A stretch of DNA of 64,000 nt, from NCBI RefSeq assembly GCF_964355755.1, contig NC_092670.1:15871201-15935200 (forward strand), read 5' to 3'. This DNA is from Antedon mediterranea. Lineage: Eukaryota > Echinodermata > Crinoidea > Comatulida > Antedonidae. Below, piece by piece: positions 46,860 to 58,400 of this stretch. Made by a program: the position numbers and the translations under genes. The notes below the pieces were generated by a model, which searched no databases, was not told the origin of the DNA, and saw only the letters and a program-made list of their open reading frames with translations. How positions within the stretch are numbered: position 1 is the stretch's first letter; the number at the start of each line of letters is the position of its first letter.

Positions 46860-48389
46860 AGCTATATCGTCTGAAAATTTACATAGCCCTAATTCTACGA
46901 ACCACATTAAAATAACATTACATTTAGTCCATAAACGCATACAGTCGAATTTAAATTGAGTGTTCAGGCATAACTGATAGGCAGTTATCCAAACTGTTAC
47001 GCGAACCACCATTTACAAGACAATTACTGTTGTTACTGTTGCAAAATGCATGTTAAACATATTTGTTAATGTGATATAAATAGAGCAGACAGGATGATAA
47101 ATGTGGTTAAAGAATAATAGTTAGAACGTGGATACATCATTGTGTTTGATTGCGAACTGTATCACGCCGTCTAATGTTTTCCATTATCGAATAAATTTAC
47201 GCACGCGAATCAACATTTCTGATTGGTTACACAAAAGATGAAAATATTAATACGTATGCGCATTAATAAACGATGTCGATTCGCGCAAATAAATTCGCCT
47301 AGTGGAAAAAGGGGTTTAAATGTGATGTGAAGATATCTAATTTTATAAATAGTCAGGACATACTTTTTCTTAAAGGTTTGATCCAAAATTATAGTCATCA
47401 GACGAGCAGTAATTTGTATCATAAAAACATGTATGAATGCTATATATTTGGATGGAATGATGAATGGCGCCAATCAATAAGGGCCTCGCAGGGTTTCTAT
47501 AATAATTCAATTGATTACCTTTTAGTACCTGGAGTCTAAAGTTATAGTGTGTTTGATGGCTGGTTTGTTTATTCCTATGCTATAACGATAACCAACCCCT
47601 TTCTACCCTACCACTTCCATACATGCAAGCCATCCGACTAAGAAGGTACAGGCCAATTATGACTTTACGTATCTCAATTGCACCCCTCCCCAAACCTCAT
47701 GCTACTGCAGCATTTGTCATTTTTGTTGTTGATCAAATTAATTGGTTAGTTAGGTAATGTCTATGGTTTATTTATATCCTCCCATTTCACTTAGCGCATT
47801 GAGACATTACTTGTGGAACGCGCTATGTTTGTAATATTCATTATAACATTTGAAGAGCCACAAACGGAAACGTTTTTTTTTTCTTTAACATGAGACACCC
47901 AGCAAATACCTAAATATTCCTCTAAAAAATAAACATTAATTTTGTCTTTTGAATTTTCAGCAAACCAGACATGTAATTACCATAAACTTTAGATTGATAT
48001 TGATTATTCCATTTCATTTTTCAAGATATTCGGATTATGTTTCATTTGTGGATTGTCGTTAGATTTCCTGTGCATATGGTATACCTATTTATATAGTTAC
48101 GCTCATTTATTACACTAAAAAAAAGAGCACAGGTTATACTTAAGTGCATATAGCTCTGTTATAGTTTGAATGCAGCCAAATTAATTGGTCATTTTAAAGC
48201 GTAATAGAGACTTTTATCATCTCATAGCCGTATACGTACGTCCAACGTAAATCTATTTTGACAAAAAATATTATCTGCACGCAATACTTTGTCATTCGTA
48301 GAGATGAATTTGGAAGATGGAAACATGAATACGCTTGCGTGTAACCTGCCGCTTTCGATTCGCGCGAACAAATTCGCCTAGTGGAAAAT
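46860..48389. other. intergenic, no gene seen
   Basis: AT-rich. The phrase 'attcgcctagtggaaaa' occurs twice (near 47295 and 48370), hinting at another low-copy repeat. No coding signal. Confidence 0.45.
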
Positions 48390-48565
48390 AGGCATAAGCT
48401 CTGCCTACGCTATTAAACTAGTTTGACAATAACAAAGTGTGATGTGCCCAAATATAGTGATATGCCGAAAGATGGTCATGGTGATATGAAATCATCATAT
48501 CCATATATGGGCACGTCACATTTTTTTTGGCACATAAAGTTTGATAGTGTGGACAGAGCTTTAGA
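48390..48565. mobile_element. MITE family B copy
   Basis: Ends 'taagctctgcctacgctatt' and 'gtttgatagtgtggacagag' are inverted repeats. The interior has 'gatgtgcccaaatatagtga' and 'tatatgggcacgtcaca'. Confidence 0.8.
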
Positions 48566-49214
48566 AATCTTGATGTGGCGACAACGGAAAATATGATTGA
48601 ATTTCTTTTAAATTTCATAAACACTTGATGCATATTGTTTATATGAAGTAGCTTGTAGATAATTAACCTTTTTTATAAACGATAAATATAGATAACTGTG
48701 TGATTGACTATAGTCTATTAATTGAATAGATATGGCAGTAGATTTATATCAACCATCTCCGAGGTAATGACAATATAATAAGTAGCGTTCCTAATTATGT
48801 AATCACTACCCATGTTGTGTATAAACATATACTTATATAAATGTTTAACTCCTAACCGCCTAAAGCGATATATATTGAAATAAGTAAATTGAAATTAACA
48901 ATAAATATGAGGAAATCGGCACGAGCAAAACAAATGTGAACAAAACATATCAATGTTTATACGCCGCCGTCTATCATCTACCAGCGTGTAACATTCGACG
49001 AATGCATGCTCATATCCTACCAAGTGTGACAGTAGTTATTACAAATTATGAAAGCCTTATTTATCCCCTGTTGATCCTGTACGGTCTATTCGTCTATACG
49101 GGCTTTTTATTACTTTTTTAACACGTCATCAATGGTACGTGCACGTAAGGAAAAATGTGCTTGTGCACCAATTCATGCAATATTAAGACTCCGCCCGATT
49201 TAGCAAAGGTGTCG
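48566..49214. other. no gene seen
   Basis: AT-rich, nothing recognised. Confidence 0.45.
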
Positions 49215-49300
49215 TTAAGCTTTGTCCCATCAAACTAGTTTGACAAAAAAAAGTGTGATGTGCTAAAATATGGCATTGATATGCCCAAATATGCTATTTG
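49215..49300. mobile_element. MITE family B, left half only
   Basis: 'taagctttgtcccatcaaac' and 'agtgtgatgtgctaaaatat' match the left half of family B. The right end is missing. Confidence 0.65.
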
Positions 49301-49570
49301 GTTATTGATGATATCAACGTTAGTCAATTCGTGTAAGAGTTCAAAATTATGACCAGGTCTGCAAAAGTAGGCCTATACAAAACTAGTTCATACGTTCAGA
49401 CGACGTTGAACTATTGTGTGTGTCAATTGTCTTATTCATTTAGAAACTTTTTTTTCAACATAATGATTTGCTGAATACTTTTTGTATTCGAATGGTAAAT
49501 TGTAAACAGATTGTACTCAACAGAAAATCATTCGAATAGAAAACGTTAACCACACCAGCCTTTTCGTTAA

Positions 49571-49726
49571 TGCTTGGTTTCCACTAGAGACGCAACATAA
49601 CGACGTAACGCAACGTAATGGATTTGACCAATCACAAGCGATGGATTATTCGGCTGTCGCTTGTCATTGGTCAACACGCTTACGTTGCGTTAATGTTCTT
49701 GCGTTGCGTCCTAGTGGGAACCAAAC
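49571..49726. mobile_element. MITE family A copy next to an 18-bp minisatellite
   Basis: Starts tgcttggtttccactagag after TTAA (49567-49570) and ends 'ctagtgggaaccaaac' before TTAA (49727-49730). The interior has the inverted words 'gaccaatcacaagcgatgga' and 'gtcgcttgtcattggtcaac'. The minisatellite begins within about 10-20 bp of the right end. Confidence 0.85.
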
Positions 49727-49734
49727 TTAAGAAC

Positions 49735-50337
49735 AATCTCAACGCTCAACTATCAACGGATAAACTATACTCAACGGATAAACTATACTCAACGGGTAAA
49801 CTATATTCAACGGATAAACTATACTCAACGGATAAACTATACTCAACAGATAAACTATACTCAACGGATAAACTATACTCAACGGATAAACTATACTCAA
49901 CGGATAAACTATACTCAACAGATAAACTATACTCAACAGATAAACTACACTCAACAGATAAACTATACTCAACCGATAAACTATACTCAACGGATAAACT
50001 ACACTCAACAGATAAACTACACTCAACAGATAAACAGTACTCAACGGATAAACTATACTCAACGGATAAACTATACTCAACAGATAAACTATACTCAACA
50101 GATAAACTACACTCAACAGATAAACTATACTCAACCGATAAACTATACTCAACGGATAAACTACACTCAACAGATAAACTATACTCAACGGATAAACAGT
50201 ACTCAACGGATAAACAGTACTCAACGGGTAAACTATACTCAACGGGTAAACTATACTCAACGGATAAACTATACTCAACGGGTAAACTATACTCAACGGA
50301 TAAACTATACTCAACGGATAAACTACTCAACGGTAAA
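49735..50337. repeat. 18-bp minisatellite, about 32 copies
   Basis: Unit actcaacggataaactat, with variants cagata, ccgata, gggtaa, ctacac and cagtac mixed along the array. Since 18 is divisible by three, several frames on both strands stay open (plus strand repeating YSTDKL, minus strand repeating SVEYSL or VYPLSI). I read these as composition, not protein. Confidence 0.9.
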
Positions 50338-50789
50338 ACTTCCAATCGAATATGACAAATTACAACGAAACGATTACATAAACGTACGAATTGACAAATG
50401 TAGTAATGCTCTATATCAACACTGTGTCCAGTGTGAACAGGTGACAAACCACTGTTGTTCTATCTCTCAAACAAACTACAATTCCCCTGAGGTACACCGT
50501 AATTGTCTATTTAATCATTCTATGATACGTATCAGCACAGCCGTATATTTCAACTTTTACAGTAAATAATTGATGCTTTTCACAAAACAAAAACTATATG
50601 CGTACATAGTTATATTATCGATCGCTTGAAATAAATCATTTTACCTGATTTAAACGGAAACGAAGAAGAATAAACTGGTGCAATATTAAGTTCACTGAAT
50701 GTACTATCGTCATTTTGTAGGATTTTAGCGAGACTACTGATGGTCTTGAAACAAAACGGTGTATAAACTAGGTCAAACAGGTTTGTTCT

Positions 50790-50925
50790 CACAGAGGACG
50801 TGACGCAATGACGTAAGCGTAACACCAGTTTGACTAATCACAAGCACTGGATTATCCGAACTGTCGCTTTTGGTCAACTGGGTTTCGTTGCCGCAACTCA
50901 ACCCAGTTGACCAAAAGAACGCACG
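50790..50925. mobile_element. MITE family A remnant followed by a hairpin
   Basis: Worn family A words (gacgcaatgacgtaagcgta, tgactaatcacaagcactgg) lead into a perfect 13-bp inverted repeat, ggtcaactgggtt and aacccagttgacc, around a 15-base loop. Confidence 0.55.
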
Positions 50926-50929
50926 TCAA

Positions 50930-52386
50930 ACTTTACATTATGGAGGATACTATAGGGCTGCACGTGATATCATATTCCGAAGTCGCAGTTGAACTCGCGT
51001 TCAGCACGACACCGCCTTCCATTCGGATTTCTCGTTTTCTCAATATTTTTTGTTGTGGCATTTGCGTTTCCGGTGGTGCACACACAAAGAAATTAAGAAT
51101 TTGCAGCGAAATATTTAAATTTAATTTCACTACTGTATTTATTTTACTGACACAGTAAATTTGTGCGGTAATACTTGAATCACACAACGAATTATTTGTC
51201 CATTAGTTCTATTAACGTAGAGTGTGATTGATTTGATGTCTATTCATGAAACATCTGTCTTTGTAATATCAACGCAAAAACATTACTTTTATTTCGAGTA
51301 TTTCGTTAAAGGCTCAACAATAAAAACATATACAATCTAATGTAATGTTAATATTTTTTAAAACATCAAACGATGTAGTTTATTTTTTTTTTAATTCATA
51401 TTTAGTGATCTGACATATACTACATTTCTTTCAAATTTGAGTCAAAAATTAAATTCTTGATCAGGTTTTAATTATTATTATTATTATTATTATTGTGACA
51501 AGATGTTCCTTTTGTGGTAAACAGTACTATCGAACACTATCAGCTTATGGCCGGTCATATTTTATTAATTTAATCACGAGTTTTGAACGAATAAAAAGTA
51601 AAAATAACACTCCAGAACAATTTTAAAATGTTCATCTTATTTGGTTTTTTAAAAAATGGTTAATTTTGCGAAACAATCGGTGACCTCTCTCCAGTTTTGC
51701 GAAGACAAATTTGACATTAGCGCGAGCGTACCTGATACTTTGGTTTAGGTGATAATGACAGGTTCGAATGATATCTTTCTCGACTGCTGTTTACATGTGT
51801 GCTGAAATATACCGTAAAGGCTTAATATTGCAGCAGAATAAACACAGATAATCTCCCAGATTGTGAATTTAGTAGCCAAAGCTCTCGCGAATTCCGTTGA
51901 CCATATTTAAAAATCAAGAGCAGATGTAATGATACCTTGTCATTTTATTGTCTGCTCATTCCTCCTCATTCTGCAGGATGTGTCCTAGTTGTCAATCGCG
52001 TACGAGACTCTGGGGATTTCACTTTCTAATTCTCATTGTTGCCACGCTTTTCCAGTGGAGCACTTACGCACAGTGTTTAATTTCACATATTGTTAAACCA
52101 TCATTTATGGATTTTTAACAGGTTTGACTGAAATTAGTCTGCATACCGGATGGGATAAATGCCAGAACAATGATTTAGTACAACATTTATGTATTTTATA
52201 AGGTAAACCATTCAATGTGTGTGGACAAAAAGGTCGACTTCACGCTTCAATAGGCTTTTCGATTGCACAAGATGATCATTTAACACACCTGCGTATTCAA
52301 CGATTCTACGTTGTGATACATTATGAATTAACAACAGTCTATAACTATGCATGCCTAAACGTATCTTCTTTTTTTTTTTAACACAG
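50930..52386. other. upstream flank or first intron of the receptor cyclase, no exon recognised
   Basis: AT-rich, with an (att)n run at about 51474-51494. Because an acceptor precedes the start-codon exon, an untranslated first exon may lie here or further left, but I cannot identify it. Confidence 0.4.
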
Positions 52387-52424
52387 GAAAGACATGTAAC
52401 TGAAGATCGAATGCCATAATCAAC

Positions 52425-55400
52425 ATGGAATTCAAAAGGCAATATCTTGCAACTTGCATCTTAATTTTGATATCGCTATGTTGTGCATTTCGACAACCAG
52501 ATGCAAGACACAGACGAAATCCTGTTCAAGAAATTGAGGTGGGTTACTTGGCAACGGCGACCAATTCCTTATCAAGATATGCCCGGACGGCTGGTGGCGC
52601 TATGACTTTAGCAGTAAATGAAATTAATAACAATAGAAAATTACTTGAAAACTATAAACTAAAGTTTGTCTACACCGATATCCAAGGTGACGAGGAGAAA
52701 TCGATTGCTGCGCTTTCAGACATGTGGAAACATGGTGTCAGTGCTTTCTTTGGACCGGATATTACGTGTACAACTGAAGCACGCATGGCGGCCGCCTGGA
52801 ATCTCCCGATGATATCATATGTAAGTATGTTCTTACTGTGGGTATGACACATGTTTCTCTCCTCTCTGTGTAATATTATTTAGGAGGCGACCTTAGATTA
52901 TGAAAACTTACATATGTGTTGGTGGAACCCAGTACTCTTCTATTGTTCGCTAACATGATTGATCGCAAATAGCACAATGCATTGTGGGAAGGGTTTGGGA
53001 GCAAAACGTCACGACGCGCACGTACAAACAACAAACCATGTACGTGACGTTTTCTTCCAAATCCTTCCCACCATGCGTCGCGCACGTTATTTGCGATAAA
53101 CCTTATTGCCACAGCAGCGTTGTCGCCTTCTTTATGTTTCATTCACATTCCTCAATACGACGCTATCATGTTATCGAAGTTATTTTTATTCCTCAGCAAT
53201 GTGCAGAATACGAAGTTAGTGACAAGTCGATTTACAAAACATTCGCAAGGACTAACGCGCCAGACACACAGTTTACACGCTCCGTCTTGGCCCTGTTGGA
53301 GCATTTTAATTGGTTTAAAGTTAGCATCGTAGCAGGAGACGAGACGCGTCGTGTCAGTATGAAGGACATTCTTCAAAAGACTTTGCGTTACAACAACGTT
53401 ACCATTCAACATAACTTGACATTCGAGTCACCATATTGGCGAAACTGGACCAAGACACGGCTGCTTAGGGACATTATAGAAAAGACGTACACGGACACAA
53501 GAGGTAAGATGTAGTTTAAATTCTATTAATATCAATTACGGCTTGGTAAATAAAGTCTGGTCTTCTGTTTAATTGCATCAACAACAAAAAAGGTTACTTA
53601 CAAATGATATAATATCGTCACACAACAAAACAAATATGTATCCGATAAATACATATCTACAAATATACACGACATAACCTAATGGTTGAACAAAATAACC
53701 TGTATATTAAATTTCTGAGTAAGCTTTATAATTTGTATTTCAGTTTATATTTTTCTTGGGGAGAGATTTGAATTATTTCATTTCATGGAGGAATTGGACG
53801 AAAAACATTTATTAGATAATGGAGATTATGTAGTAATATCAGTAGAAATAGATGAGTATAAAAAGGATTCAAACAAGACATTGCTAACTAGTGAGTATTC
53901 AATGAATATTATTGTAAGCACGTGTCCATTTCAAAATTCAACGATCGGAATTGGGCCGCGGAATAAGAGCCGGTTTTATAGACGGCACACTCTGCATGTT
54001 AGTTTTCGATCGTGCATATCCATAGGCCTCCACTGTGAAATATATACCCAATCGCGAGGAAGGCCGGGTCCAAATAATGCGCCACACGTGATACAATCAA
54101 CCAATCAAATGAAAGGATACACATGGAGTATCATAGACTTTAAATACTGTAATTTGATTAGAATGTTCGATACTGTAAGGAAACAAAGGAAAATGAATTT
54201 TTAAAATGTATTTTGAAATATATTTTGAAATTAAATCCATTGTCGGTCACTGTTTCTATTATGATATTTTGAACTAAGTAGGATTTCGTCAATTTTCTAG
54301 ATCCATACGATTTGGCGAGGTCGCCTAAACTTGAAAAATATCTACAGTCAATGTTGCTACTTTATCAAACGCCGCCGACAAACCCAGACTACGCTAAATT
54401 CCAGGACGCTGTCATTTATTATCTGGAAAAGGCTCCATTCAATTTCAACTTCTCAAATATCGTTCGTGCGAGTGAGGACGCCATGGGTGAACCTAGAATT
54501 ATGGTAAATCACTTTTCTTCTTAAAGCGTGGTTCCCACTAGCAACGCAACGTAACGCAACGCTATGACGTATTGACGCAAAGTGCTGTATTAAGCATGCA
54601 ATCAAAGTGCTGAAAACATCCCAGGTTTGATTTCACGCAGGCGGAGGCAAACATAATTATTGGAAGGGCATTTTCTTTCGTTGCATGCGTAGATTGCGTT
54701 ACGTTGCGTCGCTAGTGGTAACCAAGCTTAATGTGTGCCACATCCTACAATGTACAATATCATGCAGTTCCACATTTTCCATGATGAAACAAATGCTATT
54801 AAATGATCAAGTTCACAATTTAATTGGTTGTTTTTCCTCAAAAATATGCTTCATACCCACTAACGTCCTTAATAACGGCCACAACATTGCGCTTAGTATA
54901 CTTATATTTTCTCATACACAACTTTAAAGGGGAAGGGGTTAGTGCACGTAGCACGTAACACATTCAATTCGTCAGCTTTTGCGAATTATTCTTTGTGAAC
55001 TTTTAAAAATCAAGATTTTTAGTACCAAAAACGTTTTTTGTATATTTGTATATTTCAGGTCACCGAAGATGCTGCTAATTTATATGACGCTGTGATTGAA
55101 TACGCGCATGCGCTCAACCAGACATTAGCAGAGGGTGGCTCGATAACAAATGGAACAGCTATTATGAACAAAATTTTCAAACGATCTTATATGAGTAAGA
55201 ACTTCTAGTTTGGATTAAAATTGTTTGAATAGCCTAATGTTCCTAAAACTATATAATAAAAATAAAAATATATAAGTATATATAATCAATGGGCAGACTA
55301 CTATCATGCTACCATCGTATTAACTATTATTACTTCTGATAAAAAAAATACACTATGACTATTGCTGAATTGACCTGGTTTTTTTGTATCGTTAGAACAC

Positions 55401-58400
55401 TTTAATCGTCTGGTGCGACATAATGGTTTAAATTGACGCATCTAATATTGCCAGATGTAGTCATGGTTTATTAAACAGAGAATATACTCACAGAAAAAAA
55501 ACAAGCAGCACTTTTAAAAACAAATGCTCTGATCTATATAGAGTAGGGCCTACTGTATATAGTTTATGCTTAATTTGATAGGTGGACAAAACGGAAAAAC
55601 GTATTTAAAATAACAGTATACCCTATCACAGCTGCCGCGGATATTCTGCGAAACGTAAATTGGTTAATCTTCATTCACGTACGTCGTACATGATAAATAT
55701 AATGCATAACCATGACATCATGTTTACGTTTATCTAGGCGTAGCGGGTTACACACGTTATATTGACGTAAATGGCGATGCAGACGTAAACCTAACGGTGA
55801 TGGCACTTCAAAATACGTCAACTGGATACGCAGTGATCCCCGTCGCCATCTTCCAAGAAGCAAATGGTAAACCAGTAAGTCACAGTGTGTCCCCATACAA
55901 CATACGAATTGGATTAAATTGCTCGTAGGCGATTATAGCAATCTCATCCAATCACTTAACACTGTCTTGTGTAATTAAGTTCAAATGTCAACAAAAATCA
56001 ACACCCATTACGATATAAAGTTAGTCTAATTAGTTGCCTCTAGCAAGATCATCCATTTTTAACAGCTATGAACTATGCAATACACGTACGTATTATAGTA
56101 CGAAGTCATATTTAATAAAAAATACATAGTTATCTAATTATGAGATGAGACATTCGCCGTTTAACCTCAATAATTAAACGAGAACGTCGTGATGGAGACG
56201 AAACCGAATAAAAAACGTAACTTTATAGACATGAATGTGTAAATAGTATATCTTTTGGCTTTGAAATGCATACAACCGATTGTCTATTGGAATTGTAAAT
56301 TACCAAAATATAAACCAACTTCTGTCCTTAAAACATGTACCGGTACTAAATACAACAATACAATACTCTGCGTTTGCTTAAATTTGGAAACTAAAAGTTT
56401 GTTAATGTAGAATCGGGCTTATACTAGCAAACATTGGAGACTTTTATTGCCAAACTTGAAGTTTGCAAACTAAAGTTTGCTAGTGTAGACTGAGGCTTAT
56501 ACTAGCAAACATTGGAGACTTTTATTGCCAAACTTGAAGTTTGCAAACTAAAGTTTGCTAGTGTAGACTGAGGCTTATACTAGCAAACATTGGAGACTTT
56601 TATTGCGAGACTTAAAGTTTGCAAACTAAAGTTTGCTAGTGTAGACTGAGGCTTATACTAGCAAACATTGGAGACTTTTATTGCCAGACTTAAAGTTTGC
56701 AATCTAAAGTTTTTTAGTGTAGACTGAGGCTTATACTAGCAAACATTGGAGACTTTCATTGCCAGACTTAAAGTTTGCAATCTAAAGTTTGCTAGTGTAG
56801 ACTGAGGCTTATACTAGCAAACATTGGAGACTTTTATTGCCAGACTTAAAGTTCGCAAACTAAAGTTTGCTAGTGTAGACTGAGGCTTATACTAGCAAAC
56901 ATTGGAGACCTTTATTACCAGACTTGAAGTTTGCAAACTAAAGTTTGTTAGTGTAGACTGAGGCTTATACTAGCAAACATTGGAGACTTTTATTGCCAGA
57001 CTTAAAGTTTGCAAACTAAAGTTTGCTAGTGTAGACTGAGGCTTATACTAGCAAACATTGGAGACTTTTATTGCCAGACTTGAAGTTTGCCAACTAAAGT
57101 TTGCTAGTATTGACTGAGGCTTATACTAGCAAACATTGGAGACTTCATTGCCAGATTTTACGTTTGCAATCTAAAGTTTGTTAGTGTAGACTGAGGCTTA
57201 TACTAGCAAACATTGGAGACTTTTATTTGCCAGTTTGCTAGAGTAGACTAAGCTAAATTATCATTGTATTATAAGTATTGCACTTATTTGTATACCATAT
57301 TGAGCACTATTTAATAATTTACTTGCCTTTAGGTATATACTGCGAAAGAAGGAACCAAGATCCTTTGGATTGCCGGCGCACCTCCGATCGACGAACCCGA
57401 GTGTGGATTTTATGGACAGTTCTGCATTCGGTCCACGAGTATTCGACTTAAGGTGATCGAAGGGATCTTGGGCGGACTGACACTCATATCAATTCTGGTA
57501 GTTTCTGTCATCTACAGGTAAACGATAATTTTAAAAACCTTATATTCTTTTTAAAACTAATCTCCACTTAAACGCCATGCTTTGTGAAAACTTTCAAAAA
57601 CATGTTTTCTGCAAGTTTGTGAATTGGTCTACGTCAGCAAACTTTGGAAAATGTTTCTGAAAAACGTTCCAGACAAAAGTGTTAGCTGAATGTAGGGTGT
57701 AAAAAAAAGAAAAAATCTACAGGAAATACTATCGATTAATTGCAATCAAATTGTAATAAACATGGCCATTACTAGCCCTTTAAACTGAGAGCAACGAGTA
57801 GCGTAACACCCTCTTATAGTTTTCGTAAAAAATTATACATGTGGTTTATACTAGTAAAAAATTTACAGTTTTTCCAATAACTTATGTTATCTATAATATT
57901 AGTATTAGGGGAATAACGAATACATAAAACAAGTAATCTATCCATCAAAAAATGAACAAGACCGATCTTGTACTTATAGCATTCCTGATTGTGATGAGGA
58001 AAATAAATATCATATCATTCAATCGTGACATCCCTCTTATTGTTATAAGTTTTCTTTTACGCGATACTAATTACAGCACTGTATCATTATCTTATTTAAA
58101 TGTCTTATCTCATCTGTCGTGTGTAGATTATTAAATCTTACATTCAGCCGATCGACTTGAACAGTCATGACAATTTGATGAAATATCTATATTATTTCCC
58201 TTAAGACAAAGCAACTGTCACTACGAGGTTAATAACCATTTCTACACGTTTTCTCCATTAAAAAAAACATTTAATCAATTCTAAACACAGTTGAAAATAA
58301 TATATGATTATATGCCTATAAATGACTGTAACGAGTGATTTCAGACATCACTGATGTGAGATAACGAACTAATTCAATTGGTTTACTCCTGGTTATTTAA

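Noticed and set aside
49618-50447. Long open frames (up to 245 codons) on both strands over the 18-bp array
   Set aside because: The unit length is a multiple of three, so any stop-free unit stays open. The frames encode only the repeated hexapeptide and start in a MITE. No gene signals.
53785-54204. 139-codon frame continuing past exon 3 of the receptor
   Set aside because: It is read-through into the intron. A donor (gtgagt) at 53891 and a phase-matched acceptor at 54300 give the family-like protein.
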